Positions 13,701 to 28,444 are shown, counted from the stretch's first letter. The stretch: 64,000 bases of DNA from Callaeas wilsoni (GCA_013398955.1 VWPU01001279.1:1-64000), one strand, 5' to 3'. The notes: generated by a model not told the origin, from the sequence alone. Translations and numbers: made by a program.

Positions 13701-15945
13701 GAAACAAAGGGGCTGCTAGTCCTCATGGGCTTACTACATCAGCAAGGGGACCGTCCTGAAAGTAAATTAATACTGGTTGTTGATAGGATTAACAGCTAAC
13801 TTGTCTTATCTTCGGTACTTAGAGATTATTTCTTTGGAGGGAAATTAAAAGGAATTTATTTTGCTGTTGGTAGGGATGTACCTCAGAGGAATTTGCAGGA
13901 AGGGCAGGGAACTGAGCAGTTCTTTCCCATTCCTGAATTGTAAAGGTGGGCTCACGCTCACAGCTGGGATTGAACGTCCTGACCAGCTGTCCTGGTTAGC
14001 CTGTGCCTCTTTGCTGCTGTTGGGTGCCTGTCTGGGTTCTGTTATGTGAAATGTCCTTGTGAGGGCTTTATTACAGACGAGACACAGGACTTGGCCAGCC
14101 TCGTTCCTGGCCGTGATACTCTCTGTTTACCCGTGATCGTGTTTGCTGGTACTCGAGATCCTTTCATTCCCAAAGATGAAGAACTAAATAGCCATAATCC
14201 CATATAATATGCAATCACTCAAGAAGGATCAGAGAGGTTAATGGATTCTTCTGTGTGGAGGTAGACTTACAACTTTATTAAAAATATATTTTAATGTCCG
14301 ATGGGTGGTAGGCTCTGTGAGGTTGATCCTATATTTAAAATGTAAACCCACCAGATTAAAAGGCCTGGTGCACATCATGGCAGTAAAAAAAAAAAAAAAA
14401 GAAAAAAGAACTCTGGGCAGTAGTGTAAGTAAAAGACAAAATATAATATATTCATATTCTTACAAACATCCTCAGGGGCAACTTGCATCAGTAATGGCAA
14501 AGCAACAGGTACAGAGTGCTGAAGTGGCACAGACAGGGTATTCAAATACAGACGCTATGCTTATATTTAATAACCACAGCAGGTGAACAATTGGATTTGA
14601 AAGGGAAATTAAATGGGCTGACCTAAGAGCAGAGGCATTTATTGTCTAGCTCTGTACTTTCTATTCCATGATTACTGCAAAGCTCTTTTGTAAACCAATA
14701 TGAAGGAACACATTACTGTGATTGTGCATCAGCTAAGCACAGTAGCCACAGTAGGAAATACAAAAACATTTTTAAAAGTCAAATTCAATCAGGTTTTACC
14801 TCCAAGCTTTTATATTCCCTTTTCTTTTAATCTCTTTTCCTGCATGATGCCTGCTTTAAGCCTAACTTTGTTTGCATTAATGCTATTTCTAGATACCTGA
14901 TAACACAGTAAGGTAGAAAACTTAGGAAAGACTAAGGAGACAGAACTCTCATCCTAGTCCCCTTTAAATTAAACCAGAAATAACCATTTATCCGAAACCA
15001 TAAACAGCCACCTACTGTCAAATTGCAAGATTAACTCAAAATGAATGGAGGACCAAAAATCTTCAGGCGTTCTACAACTTTGCAGATGAAAAATAACTTT
15101 ATGAGTTGAGACCATTGGCATAACCCTGAATATGAGATGTAGTCAAGGAAAACAATTATAAAGTTTTCCCTACCTGAAGACCAAACTCCAGAAACCAAGA
15201 AAATAAAAATTCTTAAACTGGGAAAACATGCCAGAGTTCTTGTGGAAGTACTAGAGACTAGTTTCGTCTTCTCTCCTGAATAAATGATTTGTAGCATTTA
15301 GTCACTGAACATTACACATTTTACTGCCCCTAATGCAATTGGCAGAGAATTCCATGAGAAGCTCCCCAGACATAAGCCCACATTTCAAAACAGAATGCAA
15401 ATCATTGAAACCACAACCAAAATAAAACAGATTATCTGAGTGAGGAACAGAGGATATGAAAGCAGGACAATGGGTGTCACAGGTAATTATAAAGATGCAT
15501 CTGGTCCCTAGTTACTTTTGACAAAGCTGGTTTTGTGATTTATGGCAGGTGCTTGTTTATAAACCTATTTCAGCACAGACACACTGAAGCACATTCATCA
15601 TTCTGCCTGGTCTTCATTATTGGATAAACGTCACTTAAACAGAACCTGAATCCAGACTTCTGCTACCTTGACATAAAAATCAGGATCTTCTATTTGCCTG
15701 CATTTATTTATATATTTCCATTGACCTGCGGAGGTGGGGTGTGTTTGACAAAGGTTCTACCCTTACCCCCCAAGAAAAGCAAAGGAAAGTGAGCTGAACT
15801 TCAGCAAAATTGCTGGCAAGCAGTACTTCTCTTAATATTGATATTTATTTTTGTGCCCTGCAGTTGTGTTTTGTGGAAATGCAGGATAACCAACATGCAA
15901 GTTCGAGCAACTACAATGCTGACAAAAAATCAGAATGGTTTTGGT
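10761..15945. other. Unique AT-rich non-coding DNA
   Basis: No gene or repeat family is recognisable. The stretch holds a 16-base A run with an A/G extension at 14385-14409 and short chance open frames of up to 93 codons, one of which simply reads through that A tract as polylysine. Confidence 0.5.
14385..14409. repeat. A-rich tract
   Basis: Sixteen A bases are followed by G, six A, G and two A. The poly-lysine segment in the overlapping short frame comes from this tract, so that frame is not evidence of a gene. Confidence 0.9.
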
Positions 15946-15946
15946 T

Positions 15947-15994
15947 GGGTTTTGGGGTTTTTTTAGGGCAAGAGTGGGCAGGGGGAGGTTGGGG
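15947..15994 (+). other. G-rich tract, possible G-quadruplex
   Basis: The plus strand has runs of three or more G at 15947-15949, 15954-15957, 15966-15968, 15976-15978, 15981-15985 and 15991-15994. Some loops between the runs are 7-8 bases, but the 3' runs are closely spaced. This fits a relaxed four-run G-quadruplex pattern in otherwise AT-rich DNA. Folding is inferred. Confidence 0.4.
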
Positions 15995-18900
15995 TACTGT
16001 GGCATAGAGTTGTGCAGTCGTCTCGTGAACAGCACAATTTCAGTTTCTTGATCTTTATCTCATGGAATATTTCTTGCTGGAAGCAAAGCTGAATGAAGAA
16101 GTCCAGCAAAAACCAGTGAGAACAGAACCCTTTGTAGATTGCTACAATAAATTCCTAGAGCCCAACTTGCTAGGAAAGGTAAAGTTGTACAACAATATGA
16201 CCTGGTTTTGTAAGTTTGAACTGTCAATAAGCAGCTAAACATAGAAAAAGTAAGTTGAATAATTAAGAAATTGTGCAAAACATGAAGTATATATTGAGGT
16301 TTTTAGGAAAAGTTATGGTAGTAAAGAACATGATTTTTGTTATAGTTATGGGTTTAATGCAGAAACTTTGAGGCAGCATATTTTCATGGAAGGAGGAATG
16401 AAGTTATAAGAGAATAAGAGCTGAATGTCTAAAACTCACCTGCATCATATTCTTCCTTTGCTCAGTGCATTAAGCTCTAAGTCCAAGCAGTTCCCCAATT
16501 GTTACCCCTTACAGAACTTGAATAACTTATTATGGAAAAAAAAGACACTAAGGAATATATTTCTAAAAGAACAAACAAAAAAGCCTTTTAGTCACAATTA
16601 AACCTTCAGAAATTTCTCATTGTGAAAGTCAAGCCAATATAACAATATTCAAATCAGAACACCGAATTCAACAAGCAGAATAGAGATTTATTTTCTGAAT
16701 GAAAACAAAACATACCTCAAATACTATCTGCTATGAATAAAGTCTTGGTTATCAAGTATACAAAGATCAAAATTTTGGGAGAATTTTTAGAAATAGTTAT
16801 ATATTTATAGACCTTCCAAGATATGGAATGAACCACATGAATTATTGTCTGGCTTGGGAGCAATTTTGCTGAACGCTGACAGATTGACAACATGACTACT
16901 GGAAACTTATAGGAATTATAAAGAAACTCACAGGAAATATAAAGTAAAAATGAAAGACTGTATTTCATTTTACTTTCAGAGTAACTCCATGTATTGGACT
17001 GATACAGAAAAAATAACTCACACTATAAGGCTTAACAAAAAATCTTGTTGGCAGCAATGAGGCCAGATATTACAAGATTAATTTTCAGTCTAAGTAATTT
17101 CTTCACTTCCTATTAAAGACTGTCCATACAGTTTCAGCTGTTACCTGCTTCCTGTAATTTGGTTGCTGAATGCAAGTCAGCTGGAATACTGCTTACCTGT
17201 AAATAAAGATATGTAATAACTTCTTGTTTCAGCAACACAGCAGAGTTACAACATTTATTCATCATGAAACTGCACATTCAGTACACGAATGCACGTTTTG
17301 TGACATTGATCTAATGGCAACTCATGCATTTCTCAATAATTTCAAGTCTATTTAACATAACATTATTTGCTAGCAGATATGAACAATTAATCCTTTGTCT
17401 GTGAGTTGCTATTCAACTTGCTGTACATGTTCAATGTCTGAAATCCATACTTAATCCATATGCTTTTGAAGGAACACAAGGCCTACTTTAGCACAGCACC
17501 ACTGGAAAGAGAGTCACTGAAAGAGTATCAAGAATTCTTGTTGGCTCTTTCCCTGCCCCAGCACAGGATTAAATGTATTTATATTGTTCCAGAAAGACAC
17601 TTATTCTTCCTGCCTGTAAAGACCTTTAGTGTGGATGTGAAGTGGCCCCAAGCCAAAATTAGAGTCTTCAGGTCAGGCTATATTGCTTTTCATTAAAGAG
17701 AGTCTGTCATCTGGAAAATTATTTCCAATTTCTACTCTAAGGGGTTTTGTTGTTACTATTATTGCCTGGAACAACCTAACCCTTGAGACAGAGAAAACTT
17801 AAAAGAAGACGCTTGAAACAAATCTCTCCTAAGTCCTTTGTGTCTTTACAAGGTGGGTCTCTCCCTTCAGGTTTGCTTTTAATCCAAGAATCCAGTCTTT
17901 TCCTGAAGTGTGCAGCCTGAAATTAAACTGAGCAGCATACAACCACTCCATCTTCTCTTTCCTAGTCAGAGGCAGGCATCACAGACGTATTTTTCATTTT
18001 ACTGATCCCATGCCAATCCTCCACGTGTCCTCAGAAATGACAACTGCAGACCTCAAGTATCCACAGACAAAATTCATCAGGCTCACCAGATTTAAGAGCA
18101 GTTAAGGACTCAAGTTTTTTTTCTTTCCTTCATCAAGATTGAAAGGCTTTTTGGTTGTTATTTTTCTCCTCCTTTACTTTCCTCTGCTCAGTTTACTTTT
18201 TTGTAAAGGTTGATACAAAAAAGAAAAAAAAAGAAGAAAAAAAAAGAAAAAAAAAGTGTTCAGTGCATGAAACACTTTTACTTTCTTGTCATCATCTGCC
18301 AACAGCCTTCATTCACTCAGCAGCAAGTGCACAGATTGCAAGTTTGAGTTGGCCACTACACGTGCTGTGCAAGGGAGAGGAGGGCTTCTTCACTTTGTTA
18401 CACTGCTGTACATCCTTCAAGTGCCAGATACTCCAGCCAAATTGTACTGACAAATTGTACATACCAAGCTCCCTTTGGCATTACTGGCAGCACTGATTTT
18501 TACATTGCTAACTAAAATTGTGTGCCCTCTGCAACACTTCTAAATAAAGAACGGTAGCAAGATGACCTATTTTCTGACTTACAGAAAGCCCCAGAACCAC
18601 TCAGTCACAATTCTTACCACAAAATCCAGGTACACAAGCAATTTAGTCATGTGTTAAGCTTTTATAAATCCTGTTTCCTACATTTTTCAGAGAGACAGTT
18701 GTTAAGGTGATGGACAAAGGGCCACATGAGTGAGAGCTATAGACTTGTGATTACGACTTTATTTGCATTCTCTCTCTCCTATTTTTTGAGGATTTTTTTT
18801 CCTCCTTATTTCACTGGATTTTTAAAATTCTCTTTCTTTTCAGGTCCTGCTGTATTGGATACTTCTTTAGGGATTTCAGTTTCTAGGTTACAGAAGGAGC

Positions 18901-21900
18901 ACTCCCCTTTCCTTAAGGTCTCATGTCTATTTTTAAACCTAACCTCTTTCCAAATCACATTTTTCACTTTCTGATGTGGAAAGAACCTTCTTTCTTTCAG
19001 CTTTACAATGAAAAACAACTCAAAAGAAAATTCCCTCATCTTTTAGTCATATTTCAGTCATCAGCAGTAGTTACCTGCCATTATTGCTACGGTGATGGAC
19101 GTGAAAGGACCTAATATAGATTGTCCTGCTGTTACCTATTTAAATTCTTATATAAGGCACTTCAGCATGGATATAGCCTAAATGTACTACAGCAAAAGGA
19201 ATGCAAAAAAATACATTATTCTGTGAATGGTTTGTATATAAGAGCTCTGTTAAGGATGAGCTTGCCTATTTTCCGTGCTCAGAAGATCAGAGAAGGAAGT
19301 GAGGGACGCAGTGTGGGCATTGGGACCTTATTGTGAAGGAACAGTTATGAGGTGTTTAAGCCTGAAGGGAACGGCCTTGTATTTCTTTATTTTATCAGTG
19401 CAGGGTGCCTCGGCATGCCCACATCCCAAACTGCCCAGAGCGAAAGATATCACGCGTGGGATGGGCTGAGCCTAAGCCAGATGGTCTTAAACCTTTCTGA
19501 TAAACTGTGAATTGGAGACATATCTATTTTAAAATATTCAGGAATCCTTTCAGAAATATCCCCATTGATATAACCAACCAGTAGCAGAGAACTAAAGGCA
19601 GATGTTACAAAGAGGAACAAAAAAACCCCTTAACAATCCAACAGTTCACTTAGTGTGCTTGAGAACCTGATCCTCACTAGGAACCAAAAGTTAAAACAAT
19701 AACTTTCCCCATTGAGCATGTTGGGCATGAGAGAAAAAGGTGCAGTCAGGGAATCTGATAGATAAAATGAAACAAGAACAAAACAAAAACAAAAAAAAGT
19801 GCAGGCAGAAAACACAACCGGCTACAGCACGTGAGCAAAAGTTATTGTCAGGTCAATAATGAGTCTTGGTACCAACTTCTCCCTGAGGGACTGGGTGCTC
19901 AGAAATACTTAGATAATTCACACAGCTGTTTGTTAGGTAAGACTAAGCTTGGATGAACAGTTCAAATCCCCCTTTTCTTTCTTCTTGTTGTTTCAAGACG
20001 TCCCATATGGCTCTCATTTTAGTTATGGGGTTTATATGGCAATATTATTTTCATTTCTAGAAGTGTTTAGCTCACATTTAAGCTATCACAAATACATGTT
20101 CTTTGTCCTTTTTTCCCCCCACCTGTACTTTGAGGTGCAAACTGTCCTTTGTGTCTGTCAGGTTGCTGATTTTAATGGTCTGCTCTCTGGTACTAGCCCA
20201 AGGGAACCGCTGTTGAGGTGATGGACAGAGGCATCGAATGCTTGGTGTAATATGGGTCATCTTTTGTCCTGGCCTTTCTAATTTCAGATTGCAATGACTG
20301 AGCATCTAGTTAAACCTGTAATTTTTCTGCCTTATAGGTGCAAGTTAATCCTTTTAAGGTTGCCGAAAGAGGATGGATAGTTTTATGCAGGAATAACAGG
20401 AAATATCAATTAGGTTTGTGAAACATACACTCGTAAAATTGCAAGCTTAAGTGTACAGATCAGAGTACATGTGCTCAATATATGACGTTAGAATACAGTA
20501 CCATTGCTTGGCATACTCTGGCTTTCATAGATGTTACTGAAACCTCTCACAGTTCTGCAACAGAGAAGAACAAGAACATCTTCTTTATAAGACTCAAACT
20601 ACTTCTAAACCTTCAAGGAGAATGGATGTAGTAACTCTAAATCTCAGATATTAGTTTGAACAGAAAATTAGTTGCTGGTGTAACTTTCAGAAGTGAATGC
20701 AAGTTATATTAATGGATGGGTTGAATCAAGAAATCAAAAGAACATTATTAATTTCAGGTCTGTATCAATACAAAGATTTGTTTACCAAGGCCTATGGGAA
20801 ATGCTGTTTGTAAAATATCCCTAGATACTTGTAGAAGATTGTTTCTTTTCTCCCCTCCCCACCCAAAAAACCCCCAAATGGGGAACCTGGGGAAATTAAA
20901 ATTTGAATCCTCAGCTGCTTTGTTCATACTCTAAGGTTTTTATGAAGAATAATTTGCAAAAAGATAATTACCTGTTAAAAAAGCATAGAGAATTAAGACA
21001 ATTCTAACTGCAGGAATTCTATAGAAATTCTGTAAGGAAAGTATTTTGTAGTCAGAATACCTCCAGTCATTTATATTTTTATCTAATGATCCAAAGATAG
21101 TGGGATGACCTAATGCTGTCCAGCCTTAAGCGATCCAAATTATCCACCCCAGTCACACCAGTAAGGCCCCAAACAGCGTGCGCCCCATCCTAGCAAGCAG
21201 GACGTGCCTACACGGTGCATTTTGCAGGGCACAACTCCCAGCTTCTCTGAAGGGGCTCGTGTCACATCCTGCTCTGAGGCTCCTCCGTGACCCCCAGCAC
21301 AGGGAATGGTAAGGGAAAAGCCCCAGCTGGCAAGATAAAAAGCCCTGCCCGTTTCAGCACTGCCCTTCTGATCCAAGGGGGCAGGGGGACACGTGAGTGA
21401 GGGAAGCAGCAGCTGAGCCATTAGAAATCTTTTCCCTAGAACAAGCTGTCACCATCTCTTCTCTCGTTTGTAGAGATTTACTATGGAGACGTATCTCAAA
21501 AATTAGTTTAAAATGTTAATGGAACTGAAATTGGACAATAATCTCTGTTGGCCACATCAATTCCTGCCAACCTCAATGGCAGGATCTACAGCTGAGGATC
21601 GAACTGCCTTGGAGAAATAGACATCTGATAAAAAATTTAATTTATTTTGAAAATTAGGCTGAATGAACTTTGTGAACTTCAGAATACGGTCATAATCCAG
21701 ACTGCTTTAACAAGCTATCCTGGATGCACAACCTTAGAATCTAACTTATGGCTATGAGAGGGTCAAGAGGAGGAGCTAGCTGATGGAAATCTGAATAAAA
21801 TGTACTGTAACTGCATCTCAACACGTATTATTGCAACAGTGGATTCCTAAATAGGCATGTTACTTAGGAAAACCTTCTATATTTGTAAGCCACAGCTTGT

Positions 21901-23167
21901 AATCAGACCTTTGAAAGCTGCATGCCTTAAGTAGTTTGCCTGCAAGCCTGAGAGAAATTAACTGACCATGCAAACACAGCCACAATGCCTCACGTGCTTT
22001 TCTTACAGTACATTCTTAGAAAATACAGCAAGCTCTCTTCATGTAAGCTTAGCCTCGAAGGCTTTAACAAATGTGACTCTGTGGCATCTTAAATAGCCTA
22101 ATAACAGGAGTAGAAGATCAGAGAAAGCCTTCGTGCCAGTCTGTGTGACAGGCAACAATACCGTGCACATGTTCTGAATACTCAGTGGGCATTATCATAA
22201 ACAGCTTCAGGAGACAAGGCAGGCGAGGTGGTAGGGTGAACATCTGCTTATTCCAAGCAGCCACACAGCAAATCTGCCTCAAGTAACGCATTTTGTGGAA
22301 AACATCAGCCACAGGACAAGGCACAGGGTGGAACTGGTAAGAAATACACTTCATGCCTGTATACATATATTTTACTTGGACTGATAATCAACATAACCTA
22401 AGACATAGCTCCAAACTAGCTGCCTACATAAATGACCTAAAAGCAATCATAATAAAATAAGATAATCTTAACTATTTTTGGGCTGCCAGAGAGCTCTCTA
22501 ATTGCTCTATTTAAATTGTTCCATTTCAATTAAATTGAGGAAGAAAAAAAAGTAATAGAATTAAGTGCTTCACTATTTACAGTTCTTGAGTGAATACAAT
22601 TTACGTAATCTGTGTAGGATCCCTATTAGCAGGGCTCACAGTAAGAAACCAAAGTGATTAAATCATTAAATCATATCTAGGAAAAGAGAACATTCCAATT
22701 GATATAGGAAGCCTTGATGAGATGTTAAAACAATTAGAATCATCAAGTGCTTTTACGAATAGCAAGGATTGTAAAGGCAGAAAAGGTTTTCAAAACTGGA
22801 GATTCACACTATTTTTACCCTAATACATTTCACTTTCTCTTTGGTTCATTATCACTGATACAATTTGCATCCATTTTCAGTCATTAAATAGTAGTTCAGC
22901 TCTTCAGTATTTCAAGCCCTGGTCATTAATGTGAATTCATACAACTTATTCCCTCTGCCCCTGCTATCTTTTTCTCAGAGAGAGCACCCTTTTCAATAAA
23001 TGACTCTCAAATTGCTGTTAGGATAGTAATTTCTAATTTCCATGGTTACATTTCCCAAAAGAGCTGCTGCTGCTAAGAAAAACACATTGGAGAATTGGGA
23101 TGGTATAGTTGGCTCTTAGCTTTATTCAGCGAGAGAGAGGGAGGGTGGAGGTGATGGTTGCAATTCC
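15995..23167. other. Unique AT-rich non-coding DNA
   Basis: No gene is recognised. The stretch includes an A/G simple repeat at 18217-18255, a GC-richer patch at about 21130-21420 with a 93-codon minus-strand frame lacking any domain, and a 9-bp tandem repeat of ATTAAATCA type at about 22660. Open frames appear on both strands at a random-looking density. Confidence 0.5.
18217..18255. repeat. A-rich (A)nG simple repeat
   Basis: The stretch is composed of A runs broken by single G bases. It encodes only lysine-glutamate-arginine runs in the overlapping 113-codon frame, which is therefore discounted as a gene. Confidence 0.9.
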
Positions 23168-23184
23168 TTTTTTTTTTTTTCCCC
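23131..23184. repeat. Purine tract followed by T13C4 pyrimidine tract
   Basis: A GAGAGAGAGGGAGGG run on the plus strand is followed, after about 20 bases, by thirteen T and four C (23168-23184). Adjacent purine and pyrimidine mirror tracts can be structurally flexible. Nothing suggests a transposon. Confidence 0.7.
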
Positions 23185-23239
23185 TCCCTTTTTAGTAGCT
23201 TGGTCAATCATACCAAAGGGCAGTAAATGCACCAATTAA

Positions 23240-24430
23240 AACATGGATTTTGCCCCACAAATATTGAAGATAGTGGCTTATTCTTTTGTTTCAACAGTTT
23301 TGGAACTATTAGAATAGATATAAAAGTTTATCAGGAGCACCAAATTGTCCAGCACCTTGCCAAAAGCATCACTGTGAGATCAGGTTGTGGTGTCACACGG
23401 TAAATAAGAACAGCCCCAGCTACAAGATCAGCTACAGTCATTCACAGACACGAGGTTATAAAGCGACCTGCAGACTTGATACTTTCACAGGACGTTATTT
23501 TATAGCACATCAGCACATTGGACAGGTGTAACACATTTTAATTCAGACTTTACAACTTCTTTTTCCAATCAAAATTGGAGATGCACAATTTTTCACGCTG
23601 AAGATAAAGGTTACAAAGTAATTTTGTATAGAGGTCTAGGTTTGCATTATAATGTACTCACTTTCTTTAAAATCTTAGATCGATCAAAAAGTCTCTCTAA
23701 TTTAACTCTGAGCTTTGCTTTTACATTTTAAGCTGGGCAGCTGAAGCTGTTGATCAGCCAGAGGATAAAATAAGATATTGCTTAAGCTACCCTTGTAAAA
23801 ATCACACTGACTTCAGGTTTGCCACAGAAATTATGCAGCTCAATATGATGTGTCACGTTGAAAATTGCAACATTATTTCAGAGGCGCCTGTTGACACAAT
23901 AGAAAAAAAGCTCCTTTGAAGTGTCCATTGGCTTATTGGGAAATCCTTCCTCGTTCATGGATCATTGACAGACAGGTTTATCAGAGAAATACTGATTTTC
24001 CCCAGTGGCATAAAAGCACTACTATAGTTTTAGAGGTTCTCTTTAGTCTTCTCGACAAATTCATGAGGCTCGAAATTCTGGCCATTAATAAATAAAAATC
24101 TAAGAACAGTGGCACTCAGGAGTTTTTCTTCCTTAGCAGACAAGAATGTTATTGTGATTATGTAAAATAAACCTATTAAACCTAATGCTTCACAGACATT
24201 ATAGGAAAAAATGCCTATAAGGAAATATTTTATTGATGATTTAATTTACTTTCCAGCATAGCTGGAAATTTCACACCTCCATCTTCGTTTAGGACTGATT
24301 TATCTGTTAGTGTGAATTAAATGTGAGCAACATTTCCTTTTGCTTAGCAGGAGATGATTAAGGAAATTAAATTGTGGCATTACCTTTTTAAAAATGATCA
24401 GAGAAGTAGCTGGGGATATTGCTATTGTTA
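23240..24430. promoter_or_regulatory. Candidate conserved non-coding stretch
   Basis: About 1.2 kb is free of recognisable transposons and long homopolymers. It contains words such as TTTAATTTACTTTC and GGAAATTAAATTG, and a CACATCAGCACATTGGACAG segment. Its texture resembles blocks conserved across birds. No factor binding can be assigned and the call rests on appearance alone. Confidence 0.2.
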
Positions 24431-24962
24431 AAAAAACCCACTGTCTACACAACGTGATTGTGAACTTTGGAAGAGATCAAAAAATCACCATATCTCTTCT
24501 TTTCCTTTGCTTCTATACTTTGTGTGCTAAAAGTAGATTTATAAACCATTGATATATTTTGCAATCAGGTCCCCTGCTTCAGTTTCCCCCCATCCTTGTT
24601 TTGTTTCTGTGACAGTCACTGTTCCGGCCTGGTGCTTACACCGCTCATCCCTGTCTCCAGCACATCTCTCATTAAGTCATGCAAAACTGAATTCATGCTG
24701 AACTGCACCTTGGCCAGCTACACCGTTTAGAAGTTTTAACTATGGATAATTCTCTGAAGTCCAAGTGTCAGGACCTCAGCACACATTTTCTGTGTTTATC
24801 TGCTTTTCTGAACAAGCCCAGTGAGTTCATTAAGACCAGCAAAAATAAAAAAATCAACTGTCTGGTAACACTGGCAAGTTTCAGCCAGCTTAAGAGTTGA
24901 AAAAGTCTTGTCCCTTTGATCAACTCCAACAATAAACTTTTCCCATAATAGTCTGGTTCTTT

Positions 24963-24991
24963 AAAAAAAAAAAAAGAAAGAAAAAGAAAAA
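24963..24991. repeat. A-rich (A)nG simple repeat
   Basis: Thirteen A bases are followed by GAAAG and further A runs. No retrocopy body was recognised upstream. Confidence 0.9.
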
Positions 24992-27900
24992 GGTTTGCAC
25001 TCCATTGTAAATATTTCCTTTAGAGCAAGAAACTACCTAGCATGCTCAAAGCATTTGTCTTTCAAGGGGAGTTTCACAGGCATATCTAGGTGGAAAAACA
25101 CATTATTGGCAATAGAATAACTGCAAATATTGGGAGAAGGAGGAGTGGTTTTGCTATAGTTTTGCAAAATTGTTCTCAAATTTCTTTCTTTAGGAGAAAC
25201 TGGCTGTATTAATGAGGACTAGTGCCTCTGGTACAAGGCTTCAATGTGAGCTGATTAAAGACTTAGTAGGTTCTGTGCATTAGGTAAATAAAAGAGCATC
25301 TGAGCATTCCCATAGCTTCTTAAATTAAATCAGTGCGTGCAAAAATGTACCCCAAAATCCCTGCACTAACGTTTTACACAGTGTTTGAAGCACTCACTTT
25401 CAAATGTATCGATGACTTTGTTATCAGTTTTATATACCTATTAATGCAGAAAAACAGTTCCCACCTTTTACTACCAACTCCTGCAATTTCAAACTATTGC
25501 CTCCTCGAAACAATTTAAGATAGAAACTTCAGAACAAAAGGTAAAATTAACTTAAGCATTTAATTATTTTGCCATAATCTCTTTGCCCTCCACATTTATG
25601 TCTTACAAAACATTAATGATTTTGTAAATATAGCTATTACTAACCTAATAAAAATGCTGTGCCAAATAGAAAATAAAGTGTGTGCATAAAAATGTAGATG
25701 GGTACTCAGAAGAGAGGATACTCATCGATCTCCCAAAAATATGCTTGCCTGTATAAAACACAGCAGTTAACAGTGCTTTATACGATTCATAAGAGACTAT
25801 GTGGCCATGAAAATAATGCTTGCAAATGATGCTTTTAGGGAACAGTAAGTTGAAGGTATAATGGTTCCTGCTAGTTTAGAGGGCAGTAAAACAAATATTA
25901 TCATATTCTCCACATTTGTCATGGGGACACCTTGAAAGTTAATCCAAATTAACAAGAGGTATCAACTTAAACTGCCTTCATTAGGCAGTATTAAATCTTG
26001 ATATTGACACTTTAAGGATTAGAAATATGGCCATGTTACTGCAGTTTAACAATCTAAGCCCAAGTAACAAGCTTTGTATGTACTTGTGCATTATAAAATG
26101 TGAGGTAAGATGAATTCATTTAAACCTCTTAGGTGAATATATTTAATATCACATTTGCTGTGTGCTAACATCATATGCACAAATACATACTCCAGCTGAG
26201 CTCATGCCTAGGAACTAAATAGTAAATGCCTATCTACGAATGTTTAGACCCACTCTGATCATTGCAATTAACTCTTTTCATATGTAGCCACTGGGATACA
26301 TTTAGAATATGTGAGGATTCCAAAGTGGTAACTCCATAGTCCTCATCCCAAAGTTTCTTTCGTCTGTAAAGTTAATGTTCTTCCGTCATTAATAATGGTA
26401 TTTACATGAAATGGCCAAACAAGCTCACCACCTCTGCTTTCCAGCATCTACCTCTTGCCCCTCCTTGAGTCTAAGTGGTCTCAGGACCAGCATCTGCTGG
26501 TGAAAAGATAAATGGAATTACACAATGACCAATTCAATTGATTCTGGAATAGTTTTGAATAGTTCATCATTGCCTAACATTGCTTCTTGTAGAGCAAGCT
26601 GCCTTGTAATGGGATACTTAAATCTTTAACAGAACAAAAAATAAAGAATAGTGTAATGATTAGCAGTAGAACCTGCAATCAGTTCTGAGCAAGTCAATAT
26701 TTAAAAATGATTTCATGTACAATATCTCGCAAGTGCAATGAAAAGTGAACAAAGTGACACTGAGAACTAAGAACTAAACTTCACTTACTGCAAATCTGAG
26801 TCATTAGTGGGGAAAAAAAATAATGTATTATGGTTGAACACACAGCTAAAAAAATCTAATCTATGCTTCATAGGTGTTTAAGATCCTGAGTCCGTTCTTA
26901 AAAAGCATCAGGCTATTTTCATTAAGACGCATTCTTAGAGGGAAGGAAGCACATTTTTAAAAGGTCTTAGTTTCAATTTTAGGCATACAAAGTTCTAAAT
27001 GTCCAAAGGAAAAAAATTGGTTCTAAGTGATTAATTTGGTGTGTACTGGTTTGTACTGAAGGGCTCTAAGCTTTCTTAAGGCTTTTTGTGGAAAAGCGAG
27101 GGAACTGGGCAGATCACAAAATTAGGCTCTTTCCTGAAAATCAGCTCAGAGTGGTGCACCATGCAAACTCCGAGGAGAAGAGCTGAACAACCTCCCGGTA
27201 GTTCAGCTGGACCTGAGGACCACCCCCATGCTCAGAGACTCCATAAGCAGTGATCAGTCAGGGTTTACGAAGCCTCTGAGCAGAGCTAAATCCTGCAGGC
27301 TGAAGAGCATTCTCTTACATCAACGTTTTTAACCTTTTGCCCTTTTGAGGCTAGAGACACTGCTTGGAGCTAAACAGGCACTGTGGCCTTGTTGAGGACT
27401 GAGCTGTTCAGGATCTTCTGCCAGGATATCATAGACAAAGTTCTGCCGTTAGATTAATTTACAAATAACTTCTCTTTATGCAGTAGCATGTTGACCACTG
27501 AGGAAACAGAAGACGCTTTTTAAAATTGAATTTACCCTGCAGGATCTCACTTTCATAGACACCCTTAAACCAACCAATTAAAATATCATTATTTGGAAGG
27601 AGCAACATCTCAGATTTGAATGTTAGATGTTTAGTCTAAAGAAATAGGTATCATTTCAAAGGCTTATAATCCACGCCGTTACTATATTAGTTAAATAAAA
27701 CCACGTCTTCTGTAGGATTCATATTATTTGCGTTCTGAAATATTACATCTGTTTTAATTTAATCCCATATCTTGGCTAAAGGGCATGTGTATGACACACC
27801 ACACAGACTACACAGCAGACTCTGCTACAAAGCATCCTGGTCACATAGATTTACCTAAGCTATTACTTAGAAATCTGAAATACTTTTAAAAAATAGTCTT

Positions 27901-28444
27901 TTGCAACCTTCCCACCCTTGGTTGTTCCTTAAAAGAAGAAGAAATTAAGAATTCACAGAATGAAAAGTAAAAAAATATTATGAAATTTAGTAAACTCTTC
28001 TGATTGTGTATTTTAGCTGGAAAAGAAATTACCATACAAGAGCATTGGTAAGTTTCTCTCCTAAGCCTGTTTATTTAGTGAATTGTAATCAAAAATGTCT
28101 AAGTGTAATAATTCCTATGGAGTATTTTGGCTACTGTAGAAGTAATTATTTAATCCCAAAGCAATATATTTGTTCCTTAATAGATGACTTGCCTCTACAG
28201 ACAAAAAATGTGTCAAGACCACTGATAATTTATCCATTCAAATCAAAAATGGGACCATCAGAGGAAGCCTAAGGTGGTGAGTAAACATAAAACCAAAGTG
28301 TTCACATTTAGCAAATAGGCTTTTCGCTCCACAAGTTAACCTGTATTTTTTCTTGATTGAAAGTAAAGATCAGTGGAACAGCATTTTCGAACTGCCAAAA
28401 TAAATTTTTTCTTTCCAATTTCCATATGGAATTGACTTTGCAGG

